In this document: in pieces, positions 51,226-60,289 of the stretch
Numbering within the stretch: the stretch's first letter is position 1
Layout of the letters: every line of letters begins with the position of its first letter
Source of the DNA: Actinobacteria bacterium HGW-Actinobacteria-7
Lineage (GTDB): Bacteria > Actinomycetota > Coriobacteriia > Anaerosomatales > PHET01
NCBI GenBank assembly: GCA_002841275.1
Contig: PHET01000005.1
Span: 112,229-176,228, forward strand
Length of the DNA stretch: 64,000 bases
Reading direction: 5' to 3'
Position numbers and translations under genes: made by a program
Notes under the pieces: generated by a model
Seen by the model: only the letters and a program-made list of their open reading frames with translations
Databases searched by the model: none
What the model was told of the DNA's origin: nothing

Positions 51226-52740
51226 TCAGTCTCCTGTCTTGTCTGATCGAACAGCCTGCGGGGTTCGAACGCGGTTCTTGCCTTCGCGTTTGGCTCGATA
51301 CAGTGCGTCGTCCGCCTCGCGCAACAACGACTCCTTGTCCTCGGCATGCGTGGGATACGTGGCAACCCCCACACTGACCGTGAGCGAGTGGCTCACACGA
51401 TTCTCGGCATCAAGGAACGCGTGGTCTGCGACGGCCTCGCGAATCTTCTCGGCGACCACGAAAGCCCCGGCGGCGTCGGTCTCGGGCAGGATCACCGTGA
51501 ACTCCTCGCCGCCATAGCGCGACACGAAGTCGACTTCGCGTACGGCCAACCGCAGCACACCTCCAAGTTCGGACAGCGCGTCGTCGCCTGCGATGTGACC
51601 GTAGGCGTCGTTGTATCCCTTGAACCCGTCGGCATCGATCATGAGGATCGACAAGGGGCCTCCGTACCGGGCGGCTCGGTCGATCTCCTGGGTCAAACGG
51701 TTCTGAAGCTCTCGGTAGTTGAAGAGGCCGGTGAGTTCATCGGTGATTGCGAGCACCTTGGTCAATCCGTACAGGTGAGAGTTCTCGACGGCTACCACGA
51801 GTTGGTTGGCGATCGCAGTAAGCACGAGCCCGTCCGCCGGCGAGAGGCGGTCCATGTCGCCCTGATCGGCGCAGAACAGCACCATGACGTTGCCGCGCTC
51901 ACACACGGATTTACACGCGAAGTGACCGGCCGAGACGACGTGCTCTCCCCAGGAAGGCTTGGGGTGATTGGACACATCCCCCCTACTTGCCGAGAAGACC
52001 GTCTCCGAGCTCACCTTGTCGATCACGAACAGACTGCAGGTCTTCATCCCCAGGACGCCGCCCAGAACTTCGAGCACCTCGGGTCCTACCTTCTCGAGAT
52101 CCAGCGAAGAGTGGACACGCTCGGTGATCCGGACCACCGCCTGGAGCTCTGCCAGACGCGATTCGAGCTGCTCCTTCTCGTTCGCCTCGTTCGCGACCGC
52201 CTTGACGGCTTCCTCCTGACGACGCCGTTGGCGGGACATCGATCCGGACACCATCACGCCAAGGACAGGGATCGCTGCCGCCTTGAAGGCGAAAAGGACG
52301 TACCCGAGGATTCCGGCCTCGTGGGCAAGCAGGTGCCCACCCACGTAGGCCGAGGTCACGGCTGCACCAACCAACCACATGTCGCGCCTGCGAGCCACCA
52401 GCGCATACGCGATTGTGAGAAAGATGGCGACCGGGTAGAAAACGTCCTCGACGTTGTGAAAGAGGAACGTGAAGCCCGCCACCACCGAGAGGTCAGGCAC
52501 CAGCATCCACGTCATGGCCTCGACGACCGAACGAAGTCCGCGACGCGAGGCGTAATAACCGTAGCCGGTGCCAAAGGCCAGTACGAGCAACAGGAACGCA
52601 TACAGCGGCAAGGCGTTGAACTCACCCGAAACTGAGGGGTAGACCGGGAAGATCGCAAGCAGCAGAACGCACAGAATCACGCGAGAGCGCAGATAGGTGC
52701 GCTCTTCACTGGTGATGCTCTGCTGAGACGCCGGGGACAC
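51226..52740 (-). CDS. membrane GAF-GGDEF diguanylate cyclase (GGEEF)
   Basis: A 504-residue protein: five to six transmembrane helices (about 25-165), a coiled linker, a GAF-like domain (about 190-330) and a GGDEF domain (about 340-500) with SRYGGEEFTVILP and I-site REVD. It should be an active cyclase. The frame extends far upstream through larB on the opposite strand; I use GTG 52740 (GGAG 9 nt upstream), placed just before the first helix. It probably shares a transcript with pheA downstream. Confidence 0.9.
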   Translation of the reverse strand: MSPASQQSITSEERTYLRSRVILCVLLLAIFPVYPSVSGEFNALPLYAFLLLVLAFGTGYGYYASRRGLRSVVEAMTWMLVPDLSVVAGFTFLFHNVEDVFYPVAIFLTIAYALVARRRDMWLVGAAVTSAYVGGHLLAHEAGILGYVLFAFKAAAIPVLGVMVSGSMSRQRRRQEEAVKAVANEANEKEQLESRLAELQAVVRITERVHSSLDLEKVGPEVLEVLGGVLGMKTCSLFVIDKVSSETVFSASRGDVSNHPKPSWGEHVVSAGHFACKSVCERGNVMVLFCADQGDMDRLSPADGLVLTAIANQLVVAVENSHLYGLTKVLAITDELTGLFNYRELQNRLTQEIDRAARYGGPLSILMIDADGFKGYNDAYGHIAGDDALSELGGVLRLAVREVDFVSRYGGEEFTVILPETDAAGAFVVAEKIREAVADHAFLDAENRVSHSLTVSVGVATYPTHAEDKESLLREADDALYRAKREGKNRVRTPQAVRSDKTGD

Positions 52741-52790
52741 CAAGTCAGCTCCATTGAAGGACTTCTGAGAAGCGCGACGCGCGCCACATC

Positions 52791-52818
52791 GTGGTACAAG
52801 TATAGCGAACGGTACCAC
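52791..52818. promoter_or_regulatory. divergent promoter with inverted repeat between GGDEF gene and larB
   Basis: GTGGTAC (52791-52797) is inverted as GTACCAC (52812-52818), centres 21 bp apart (two helix turns). Between them AGTATA reads TATACT on the minus strand, a perfect -10 for the GGDEF gene, and TATAGC could serve larB. Confidence 0.55.
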
Positions 52819-52870
52819 TGACGTGCTGTTTCGCCGTCCGGCACACGACCTGCGCGACTCCGGGAGAACA

Positions 52871-53686
52871 ATGGACCCCAACACACTCAAACGCCTGCTC
52901 GCCGATGTGGCGTCCGGCGAGATCTCCCCGGACGCAGCAGCCCGGTCTCTGGCGGAGCCGTCCTTCTCGGAAGTAGGCGACATCAGCGGCTCGCCCGAGG
53001 CCAGAGTCGACCACCAGCGGGCGGTTCGATGCGGCTTTCCTGAAGTCATCTTCTGTCAGGGCAAATCCACATCCCAAGTGTCTGCGATCTCTGCCGAACT
53101 GCTGGCACGCAACGACGTACTTCTTGCCACCAGGGCCGACGCCGCGCACGCCGAAGCCGTCATGTCCGTCGCACCCGACGCACGCTACGAAGAACTCGCT
53201 CGGCTGGTGATCGTCGATCGGCGACCGTCCCCGCCACGCGAAGGTCTCGTGGTCGTCGCGAGCGCCGGAACTGCCGATATCCCCGTGGCCGAGGAGGCCG
53301 CACTCTGTGCCGAGATCATGGGATGTGAGGTGACGCGGCTCTACGACGTGGGCGTGGCCGGAGTGCACCGCGCGCTCGCACATGTGGGCACACTTCGCTC
53401 GGCGCGAGTGATCGTGGCGGTCGCCGGCATGGAAGGCGCACTGCCGTCGCTCGTGGCCGGGCTGGTGGACGTTCCCGTGGTCGCGGTACCCACCAGCGTG
53501 GGCTACGGCGCGAACTTCGCGGGCGTCTCGGCGTTGCTCACGATGCTCAACAGCTGCGCGGGTGGGATCGGCGTCGTGAATATCGACAACGGCTTCGGCG
53601 CGGCCGTACTTGCCTCTCGCATCAACCGGCCCGGCTGGGCCGCGGGCATGACCGACGCCGCCCAAGGCACTGGGGCTACGCGATGA
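52871..53686 (+). CDS. larB: LarB, nickel-pincer nucleotide cofactor synthesis (carboxylase/hydrolase)
   Basis: The 271-residue product belongs to the LarB family, related to AIR carboxylase PurE, which carboxylates nicotinic acid adenine dinucleotide in the first step of nickel-pincer cofactor synthesis. VVASAGTADIPVAEEAA, TRLYDVGVAGVHRAL and AGMEGALPSLVAGLV are family landmarks. The ATG at 52871 has GGGAG 5 nt upstream. It overlaps larC by 4 nt. No larE or larA-type racemase gene is in the window. Confidence 0.95.
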   Translation: MDPNTLKRLLADVASGEISPDAAARSLAEPSFSEVGDISGSPEARVDHQRAVRCGFPEVIFCQGKSTSQVSAISAELLARNDVLLATRADAAHAEAVMSVAPDARYEELARLVIVDRRPSPPREGLVVVASAGTADIPVAEEAALCAEIMGCEVTRLYDVGVAGVHRALAHVGTLRSARVIVAVAGMEGALPSLVAGLVDVPVVAVPTSVGYGANFAGVSALLTMLNSCAGGIGVVNIDNGFGAAVLASRINRPGWAAGMTDAAQGTGATR

Positions 53687-54921
53687 ACGAACCGTCTCGG
53701 CTGGGATACCTCGACTGCTCAACGGGCGTCTCCGGGGACAAGTTCCTTGGCGCACTGCTCGATGTCGGCTCGGCGGGCGCGGTCTTCACCGAGGTCCACC
53801 TTCAGGAGATCCTCGACCATCTCGCCGTCGAGGCACGCGTGAACGTCAGCCGGGTGGTCTCCCGCGGCGTGAGCGCGCTCAGCGTACGGGTGGATGCGAC
53901 CGACCAGCCCACGCATCGTTCGTGGGCCGACATCCGCTTGCTCATAGAGTCCTCGTCTCTTCCCGATGCCGTGCGGGAGAAGTCACTCTCCGCTTTCGAG
54001 GTGCTCGCGCGAGCCGAGGCCGACGTGCACGGAGAGACCATCGACGACATCCACTTCCACGAGGTGGGCGCGCTCGACTCCATTCTGGACGTCGTGGGCG
54101 TGTGCGCAGGTGTGCATGCCCTGGAGCTGGACGAGATCGTCGCGTCTCCCGTAGCGACCGGGTGGGGTACGGTCGACACCAGCCATGGCGTGCTGCCGGT
54201 TCCCGCACCCGCCACGGCCACACTGCTGCTGGGGGTGCCGGTCACGCCAGGCCCTTCTCGGCGAGATGGGTCGGCCCCCGGCGAACTCACGACTCCTACC
54301 GGAGCCGCGCTGCTGAGCGCGCTGGTGTCGGCCTACGGCCCCTGCCCGCCGCTGACGCCCATCCTTGTGGGGTACGGAGCGGGCACCCGGGATATCGGCA
54401 ACCCCAACGTGTGCCGACTGACCGTCGGGGTGCGCGAGTCACACGACATCCCTCTTGAGCGGCAACCCGTGGGCGTACTTGAGACCAACGTCGACCATCT
54501 CTCGCCAGAAGCGGTCGCCTGGGCGGCCGAGCAGTTGCTGGCGGAGGGCGCCTTCGATGTATGGACGACACCGATTGTGATGAAGAAGGGGCGCTCGGCG
54601 GTCACGCTCTGCGTCCTGGTCGGCGGGGGCGCCTGTGCCGGCGAACACTTCGCCCAGCGCATCGTCGCGCTGACCGGCACCTTGGGGGTGCGCGTCACAG
54701 AACTCGAACGGTACGAGGCGCCTCGGGCGAACATGCGTATCGACACGCCGTACGGGCCGGTGGGGGTCAAACAGGGGCCCGAGGGCGCCAACTCTCGCCT
54801 CAGACCTGAAGCTGATGACGTGGCCCGAATAGCGCGTGAGACTCTCCGCTCATTCACAGATGTGCACAGAGAACTCACTGCTCTCGTGGAGCAAGCGCTC
54901 GACAAGAACGGGCAGAGGTAA
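53683..54921 (+). CDS. larC: LarC, nickel insertion for nickel-pincer cofactor
   Basis: A 412-residue full-length LarC, which uses CTP to insert nickel into the pincer nucleotide. YLDCSTGVSGDKFLGALLDVG, HFHEVGALDSILDVVG, ELTTPTGAALL and the C-terminal NVDHLSPEA...MKKGRSAV segment are typical. The gene is continuous, unlike Lactobacillus larC, which needs a programmed frameshift between larC1 and larC2. ATGA overlap with larB. Confidence 0.95.
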   Translation: MNEPSRLGYLDCSTGVSGDKFLGALLDVGSAGAVFTEVHLQEILDHLAVEARVNVSRVVSRGVSALSVRVDATDQPTHRSWADIRLLIESSSLPDAVREKSLSAFEVLARAEADVHGETIDDIHFHEVGALDSILDVVGVCAGVHALELDEIVASPVATGWGTVDTSHGVLPVPAPATATLLLGVPVTPGPSRRDGSAPGELTTPTGAALLSALVSAYGPCPPLTPILVGYGAGTRDIGNPNVCRLTVGVRESHDIPLERQPVGVLETNVDHLSPEAVAWAAEQLLAEGAFDVWTTPIVMKKGRSAVTLCVLVGGGACAGEHFAQRIVALTGTLGVRVTELERYEAPRANMRIDTPYGPVGVKQGPEGANSRLRPEADDVARIARETLRSFTDVHRELTALVEQALDKNGQR

Positions 54922-54966
54922 CACAATCATCCGTGACCTGAGTTCTGAAATGAAGTGAGAGACCGC

Positions 54967-56154
54967 ATGCGCCTCAACCCTCTACCCTTGTTCACAAACC
55001 CCTCCACGCGCCCGCGCGCGATCGTCTGGACCGGGGTCGCGCTCATGGCGTTCCTGATCGTATGGGCGGCCGGACTCGACGGCACCTCCACATACTGGTT
55101 CTGCACCGCTCCGTGCCACATCGTCCACGACGATAACACGCTTGCCTACCAGCAGAGCACGCACACCAACGTCGCGTGCGTTGCATGCCATGAACCAGTC
55201 AACACCAACCCGCTCCATCTCACATTGCTCAAGATCGAGGTGGCGCCGGACGCGATCACCACGATCCGCAAGACCTTCGAACTGCCGATGAATGACCGCG
55301 ACTATGTGGCACTCGAGATGCGCTCCGAGCAGTGCACGCAGTGCCACAACATGCCTAACCGCACCTTCACGCCGCAGTCCGGTCTGCTCATCGACCACGC
55401 GGTCCACGCCAAGAACAACATCCAGTGCACGATGTGCCACAACCGCGTCGCCCACCCCGAAGAGGACATCAAGCTTGTCCTCGCGGGCGACAAGAAGCAC
55501 GAGAACTGGATGACGATGGACGGCTGCTTCCGCTGCCATAGCCGCGTGAAGAAGGACGCCAAGACGCCTCCCGGCACCTGCACAGCGTGTCACACCGACG
55601 ATTTCAAACTCACTCCCCCGAGCCACGACAAGAAGAGCTGGTACACGCTCTACGGGGATTCAAGCGCGCACTCCAAGGCAGCCAAGGAAGAGAGCGCCAC
55701 GATCGCCGAGGCCCTGAAGCTCGCGGCTGAACCTGAGGGCACCTCCGCAGACGTGGACGAGAACACCTCCGTTCTGAGCGTCAAGTCCTCCTCGGAGGTC
55801 AACTCCTGCTACACGTGCCACGCCCCTTCGTTCTGCGCCGACTGTCACAAGGTCGAGATTCCGCACAGCGCTGCGTTCAGGAAGGACCATGCACAGCAAG
55901 GATTCTCGGATCCCTCAGTGTGCGGTCGCTGCCACGCCCGTTCGGCCGAGGAGGCCAAGGGCACCGGCTTCTGCAACGCCTGTCACCACCCCAAGAGCGC
56001 TCCGGGAACGCCCTGGCTCACTGAGCACCCAGCGGTGGTCAAGGCGTCCGGCGCCGAGGGATGCCTCACCTGTCACAAGGAAGAGCAGTGCGCGTACTGC
56101 CACGTGAACGGTGCGACCAAGTTCCGGGCCCTCGAGAACGAGTGGTGGAAGTAG
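54967..56154 (+). CDS. membrane-anchored multihaem cytochrome c (11 CXXCH plus one CX3CH)
   Basis: A 395-residue protein with one N-terminal membrane helix (about 20-38) and a haem-rich outer region, beginning in the NapC/NirT/NrfH manner: the first site is FCTAPCH (CX3CH), then CVACH, CTQCH, CTMCH, CFRCH, CTACH, CYTCH, CADCH, CGRCH, CNACH, CLTCH and CAYCH. A haem-free, Ala/Glu-rich stretch (about 230-275) divides it into 6+6 haem halves. It probably passes quinol electrons outward. ATG 54967 is preferred to GTG 54955. It lies 45 nt after larC. Confidence 0.92.
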   Translation: MRLNPLPLFTNPSTRPRAIVWTGVALMAFLIVWAAGLDGTSTYWFCTAPCHIVHDDNTLAYQQSTHTNVACVACHEPVNTNPLHLTLLKIEVAPDAITTIRKTFELPMNDRDYVALEMRSEQCTQCHNMPNRTFTPQSGLLIDHAVHAKNNIQCTMCHNRVAHPEEDIKLVLAGDKKHENWMTMDGCFRCHSRVKKDAKTPPGTCTACHTDDFKLTPPSHDKKSWYTLYGDSSAHSKAAKEESATIAEALKLAAEPEGTSADVDENTSVLSVKSSSEVNSCYTCHAPSFCADCHKVEIPHSAAFRKDHAQQGFSDPSVCGRCHARSAEEAKGTGFCNACHHPKSAPGTPWLTEHPAVVKASGAEGCLTCHKEEQCAYCHVNGATKFRALENEWWK

Positions 56155-56199
56155 ACCGGCAACGGCCCGACTGACCCAACCTGAGCTGAGAAGGTAAAC

Positions 56200-56225
56200 G
56201 GCCCGTGGAGAAGACTCCACGGGCC
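56200..56225 (+). terminator. hairpin after the multihaem cytochrome gene
   Basis: GGCCCGTGGAG (56200-56210) pairs perfectly with 56215-56225 around an AAGA loop. The T-tract is weak on both strands. Confidence 0.6.
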
Positions 56226-56412
56226 CCGCGGCTCTCTGCATTTATACGGCGCCTGCAGCCGCAGTGAATACGGCGCCGGAACCCGTTGCCTGCAGCATTT
56301 CGCCGGGTTCCTACAGTGTATTTCGGCTGTTGTAGAAGGCAACATGAGAGTCATCCCAAGCAAACTTCGGGGCATCCGGTGACCTTCGTCACAGCACCGG
56401 CCAAAACGGCCC
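56226..56412. other. intergenic region with small hairpin and repeats
   Basis: No gene is seen. GGAACCCG (56278-56285) is inverted at 56304-56311, and the string ATACGGCGCC occurs twice (near 56244 and 56268). Significance unknown. Confidence 0.3.
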
Positions 56413-57261
56413 TCAGTTGACCCGCCAGCCCGTTCCGTCGGTGACCACGAACCCCTCGGCCTGAAGCTCGCCGAGGAGTTGAATGGCCTCCTCAACGTCA
56501 CCGCCGAGCTCTCTGGCCGCCTCCTCGGAGGAGACGAACGGCACCTCCAGAACCAGCCGCAACAAGCGTGCTCGTTTCTGGCGCTTCGACCCCTCGAACC
56601 TGGTCTGGCGGGTGTGGTGGGCACTGCGGCGAGACGGGTTGGGGCGGCTGCTCTTCAGAAATGCACCGTAGTCGAGCAGTGCGCAGTTCCAGACGTGTGG
56701 TTCTACTCCGCTGGCGACGGAGAACTCCGCAGCTTGCGCCAACAACGGCAGCAGCTCACGGTCTGAGACCTCAGTCGAGTCGGCGAACAGTTCGTGCAAG
56801 ACCACCGCCCGCACGTTGGTCTCGAGATACACCGAGGGCTGTCCGTAGGCGAAGGCACGTACACCGGCTGCCGTCGAAGGCCCCACTCCCGGCAGCGCAC
56901 GCAGCGCGGCATCATCGTCGGGCAGAACAGCGGGCCTCCCATCGGGCTGTTGAGACAGCAGCTCCGCCAGCCTCTTGAGCGCCACCGCGCGGCGGTTGTA
57001 GCCCAAGCCCTGCCATGCCCTCAGAATCGCCTCGAGCGGAGCCGCGGCGAGTGCGTCAAGCGTCGGGAAATCGAGCAGCCACCGCTCCCAGTAGGGCAGC
57101 ACACGCGCGACCTGCGTCTGCTGGAGCATGATCTCGCTCACCAGCACCGCATACGGGTCACGCGTATGGCGCCAAGGGAAGTCCCGATAGTGCGACTCGC
57201 CCTGCTTCAAGACCAGCGTGACGAATCCCGGTATCCGCTCGTCGTACGGCACGTCGATCAC
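56413..57261 (-). CDS. MutY/endonuclease III-family DNA glycosylase lacking the Fe-S loop
   Basis: A 282-residue HhH-GPD base-excision glycosylase. [21 protein letters not shown] (Glu43 matches the MutY general acid), the helix-hairpin-helix LPGVGPST (123-130) and [13 protein letters not shown] are present. The position of the MutY catalytic Asp (DGNV) reads ETNV (Glu147), and the four-Cys [4Fe-4S] loop and C-terminal MutT-like domain are absent; a short winged-helix-like tail (235-282) follows. It therefore belongs to a MutY-like subgroup whose substrate may differ from A:8-oxoG. GTG start overlapping the exporter stop. Confidence 0.85.
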   Translation of the reverse strand: MIDVPYDERIPGFVTLVLKQGESHYRDFPWRHTRDPYAVLVSEIMLQQTQVARVLPYWERWLLDFPTLDALAAAPLEAILRAWQGLGYNRRAVALKRLAELLSQQPDGRPAVLPDDDAALRALPGVGPSTAAGVRAFAYGQPSVYLETNVRAVVLHELFADSTEVSDRELLPLLAQAAEFSVASGVEPHVWNCALLDYGAFLKSSRPNPSRRSAHHTRQTRFEGSKRQKRARLLRLVLEVPFVSSEEAARELGGDVEEAIQLLGELQAEGFVVTDGTGWRVN

Positions 57262-58928
57262 GGCGTGACAGGAACCACGGACTCCTCGACACCCAGCTCT
57301 GTCGCGATGGCTTCCGCCGAATTGAGCTTGGGACGCGAGACCAGCGGCACTTCCTTCACGAAGAGCATCGCAGTGAACGCCAGAAGCATCATGACGCTGC
57401 CGATGAGGAACGTCTCGGCGATAGCGCTCGCCAGCGCGACCTTCATGTCGACCAGGAAGGCTGCAAGCAGTTTCTCGGAACCCGGGGGCACCGACGCCGC
57501 GATCTTCTGTAGCGCGCCTGCGTTGAGCAGCTTAGCGGGCTCCTCGGCCATCGATGAGAGAAACGCCCCGGCCGCTCCGAACTTCGAGGCGTGACGGGCG
57601 ATGAGGTCCTCGAGGTTGCGCGCGAATGCGGCGTTCATGACGCCGCCCAGAAGCGCGACACCCACCGTTCCGCCGATCGAACGGAAGAATTGGACGGCGG
57701 CGGTGACCTCGCCTATGCGCTGCTGGAACTGCGACTGAAGGGCGATGGCGAACAGCGGCATCGTGACTCCGATGCCCGCTCCCACCAAGATCATGTCGAA
57801 CACGACGGTCAGGTGAGTGGTATCGACCTGCAGGCGTGACAGCAGGAACATGCCGACGGTCGAGACGGCCAGCCCGATGACGCCCAGCACCTTGTAGTGC
57901 CCCGTGCGCGAGATGAGCTGGCCACACAGAATCGATCCCAACACCATCGAGATCATCATGGGGATGAGCAAGGATCCTGATGACTGCGCGCTGGCTCCCT
58001 GAACCATCTGCATGAACAACGGCAAGAACATGATCGACCCGAACATGCCCACACCGGAGAAGAACAGAACCAGCATGCTCGCCGAGAAGGACCGGTCACC
58101 AAACAATCCCATGTCGAGAATCGGCTCGGAGGCCCTGCGCTCAAGCCAGATGAAGACAAAGGTCACCGCGGCCGCAACCGCGAGCAGACCCAGGATCACT
58201 CCGGACACCCACTGGTACTGCGATCCGCCCCAGTTCAGCGCGAGCAGCAGAGGAACGAGCCCTGTGACCAGTGCCGTCGCCCCCCACCAGTCGATCGTGT
58301 GCTGCTTGCCGTGCTCAGGCTTGGGCATCGCGTACCAGAGGATGGCGAGAGCGATCACGCCGATAGGCAGGTTGACGTAGAAGATCCAGCGCCACGAAGC
58401 GACGTCGGTGAGCCAGCCACCGATCGCCGGCCCTACCACTGAGGCGAGACCAAAGATCGCGCCGGTGAAGCCCTGATACTTGCCACGCTCGCGGGGATCG
58501 AACAGGTCGCCGACGACCGCCATGCCGTTCGACATCATCATGCCGCCACCGATGCCTTGGACGCCTCGCGCGATGATGAGCTGCGTCATCGCGCTGATTC
58601 CCAACGGCTCAAAGAGGCCGTTGAACAAGCTGGTGCCTGCGGCACCACACAACGCGGAGCCGAACATAAAGGTGGCGATACCGCCCACGTAGAACCACTT
58701 GCGGCCGTAGAGGTCCGAGAGCTTACCCACCAGCGGAATGACGATCGTGCTGGTGAGCGAGTAGATCGTGAAGATCCACGCGAGCAGCTGCATACCCGAG
58801 AGCTCCTGGACGATCTTGGGCATCGCCGGTCCCACGATGGTCTGGTCAAGGGCGCCCAGAAGCAAAGCCATCAGCACGCCTGCGAAGACGGTCATCTTAC
58901 GGGCTTTGGGTAGGTCACGTAGGTACAT
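57258..58928 (-). CDS. DHA2-type (14-helix) MFS drug exporter
   Basis: A 556-residue EmrB/QacA-like proton antiporter. Motif D1 [13 protein letters not shown] in helix 1, motif [12 protein letters not shown] and motif C-like [19 protein letters not shown] in helix 5 are present, with 14 helices and a large external loop near the C-terminus. ATG 58928 has AGAGGAG 9 nt upstream. It is 57 nt downstream of a marR-type gene, the usual repressor-exporter arrangement. Confidence 0.93.
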   Translation of the reverse strand: MYLRDLPKARKMTVFAGVLMALLLGALDQTIVGPAMPKIVQELSGMQLLAWIFTIYSLTSTIVIPLVGKLSDLYGRKWFYVGGIATFMFGSALCGAAGTSLFNGLFEPLGISAMTQLIIARGVQGIGGGMMMSNGMAVVGDLFDPRERGKYQGFTGAIFGLASVVGPAIGGWLTDVASWRWIFYVNLPIGVIALAILWYAMPKPEHGKQHTIDWWGATALVTGLVPLLLALNWGGSQYQWVSGVILGLLAVAAAVTFVFIWLERRASEPILDMGLFGDRSFSASMLVLFFSGVGMFGSIMFLPLFMQMVQGASAQSSGSLLIPMMISMVLGSILCGQLISRTGHYKVLGVIGLAVSTVGMFLLSRLQVDTTHLTVVFDMILVGAGIGVTMPLFAIALQSQFQQRIGEVTAAVQFFRSIGGTVGVALLGGVMNAAFARNLEDLIARHASKFGAAGAFLSSMAEEPAKLLNAGALQKIAASVPPGSEKLLAAFLVDMKVALASAIAETFLIGSVMMLLAFTAMLFVKEVPLVSRPKLNSAEAIATELGVEESVVPVTP

Positions 58929-58985
58929 GCGGTCGATCTCCTCTTGTGTCGGTACGCGAAATGTCGAGACGGGAGTCAGGCTCCC

Positions 58986-59453
58986 CTAGCAGATGTGGGG
59001 AGGTCCCTCTGCCGACGGGCCGTGAGCAGTGATGGTGCGAACGAGTGCAGCGAACTGGCGGCGCTCATCAGCGCTGAGGGGAGACAGCACCTCTTCGAGG
59101 CGCACGAGCATTCCAGCGTGCGAACGCCGCATCTCTTCTCGGCCATCGTCGGTAAGAACGACCTCTACGACGCGCCGATCATCGGGAACTCGCTCTCTGT
59201 GCACGAGCCCCCGCTCCTCGAGCCGGTCCACGATGCCCGTGAGGGACGCCTGCGACGTCTGAGCACATGCGGCGAGATCGCCCATGCGTCGCGGTCCATG
59301 CGCGAGCGCACCCAGCACCCAGAACTGCTGACGCTGGAGTCCATCGGTGCCCGCCGTGTGGTTCAGACCGCTGACCATAGCGTGCCACATGCTCCGCAAC
59401 TCGGTGGCAAGTTCGGCGAGCTCCTCGGACGTGAATGAATCGGGTTCAGCCAT
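58986..59453 (-). CDS. MarR-family transcriptional regulator
   Basis: A 155-residue winged-helix repressor: recognition region MGDLAACAQTSQASLTGIVDRL and wing ERVPDDRRVVEVVLTDDG are characteristic. It is expected to repress its own operon with the exporter until a phenolic or drug ligand binds. ATG 59453 is preferred to TTG 59462; AGGAG lies 11 nt upstream. A repeat pair just upstream is its likely operator. Confidence 0.93.
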   Translation of the reverse strand: MAEPDSFTSEELAELATELRSMWHAMVSGLNHTAGTDGLQRQQFWVLGALAHGPRRMGDLAACAQTSQASLTGIVDRLEERGLVHRERVPDDRRVVEVVLTDDGREEMRRSHAGMLVRLEEVLSPLSADERRQFAALVRTITAHGPSAEGPPHIC

Positions 59454-59455
59454 GT

Positions 59456-59518
59456 TAATCAATGCTCCTGATAATCAATGAGATGAAGTACTTTAGCGCC
59501 CGGCTCACGCCAATGCAA
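59456..59518 (-). promoter_or_regulatory. marR operon promoter and operator repeats
   Basis: On the minus strand TTGCAT (59518-59513), a 17-nt spacer and TAAAGT (59495-59490) form a promoter. Immediately downstream TAATCAATG occurs twice on the plus strand (59456-59464 and 59472-59480), 16 bp apart, covering the leader: likely MarR binding sites. Confidence 0.6.
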
Positions 59519-59556
59519 CACCTGTCGTGAATCGGGAGTTCAGTTGTCCGGCGAAC

Positions 59557-59772
59557 CTACCAGCACTTGATGTAGTAGCGGCAGTGCTTCGCATCCGGGC
59601 AGTCGGAAGGGACATCATCTTCTACGGACGACCATACCTTGCCCTCGACGAAGCAGCTGCACGTGACGCGGCGCTCGCCCGCCTTCAATCGGACGTTGTG
59701 TACATCCTCATCAACGATCATCTCGCGCCACCAGGTGCACTTCCCGCGCACCGGTGTGTAGGCATCGCCCAT
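59557..59772 (-). CDS. small six-cysteine protein, unknown function
   Basis: A 71-residue soluble protein with cysteines at 12, 38, 40, 58, 64 and 70 (TCSCFVEGKVW, then SDCPDAKHCRYYIKCW). The spacing suggests a metal or Fe-S site. ATG 59772 has AAGGAG 8 nt upstream. A longer frame on the opposite strand is judged a shadow because it lacks a ribosome site and a protein-like pattern. The 244 nt upstream hold only the promoter of the next plus-strand gene. Confidence 0.68.
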   Translation of the reverse strand: MGDAYTPVRGKCTWWREMIVDEDVHNVRLKAGERRVTCSCFVEGKVWSSVEDDVPSDCPDAKHCRYYIKCW

Positions 59773-59934
59773 GTGAAGCTCCTTGAGTCGGCGACCCGAG
59801 ATTTCCAGGAACGTGCGTCGCCCCTAGGCGCAGTATCCGCGCGACCAGCGTGTGGGTAAAGTGCGCTACATCACTATCTTTTTCAGGATGCACGCTCCGC
59901 CCTTCATGTTCGCTGGCTGCAGCCCCGTTCCTTG

Positions 59935-59963
59935 TTGAGTCTTAAGCCGCAAGAGACTATGAT
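59935..59963 (+). promoter_or_regulatory. sigma70-type promoter
   Basis: TTGAGT (59935-59940), 17 nt, TATGAT (59958-59963), about 54 nt before the GTG at 60017. Confidence 0.6.
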
Positions 59964-60016
59964 CGAGGCACAGATTTGCGCGGATCAGAGCTGCAAAGAC
60001 GCACTGGGGGCCGCAC

Positions 60017-60220
60017 GTGTCGAAGCTCTATGACTACTGCCAGAAGATCCAGCAGCACATCGAGCGCAACGGCCTCGATGTCTTCAAGTCGCGAGGCGAA
60101 GTAGCTCTGAGTTGCGGTTTCCTCGTCTCACTCGTGGGTCCTGACGATCCGGACGATCCGCAGAAGATCGAGTCGCTGCGCCGCGCCGCGCGCGAGATCT
60201 TCAACCTCGAGCTCGACTAG
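60017..60220 (+). CDS. small conserved-looking hypothetical protein
   Basis: A 67-residue soluble helical protein (KLYDYCQKIQQHIERNGLDV; LVGPDDPDDPQKIESLRRAA). GTG 60017 has GGGGG about 8 nt upstream and a good promoter. It has the look of a small regulatory or adaptor protein, but no family is recognised. Confidence 0.65.
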   Translation: MSKLYDYCQKIQQHIERNGLDVFKSRGEVALSCGFLVSLVGPDDPDDPQKIESLRRAAREIFNLELD

Positions 60221-60289
60221 CAGACCGAGCGCGTTTCCTCGCGTTGCGGTAGAGTGTCGCCTTATCCAAACACCTGCCGAGGAGGCATC

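Noticed and set aside
51346..52635. 429-codon open frame on the plus strand
   Set aside because: Antisense to the GAF-GGDEF gene.
59527..59859. 110-codon plus-strand frame
   Set aside because: The opposite strand encodes a better-supported Cys-rich protein with a good ribosome site and conserved-looking motif.
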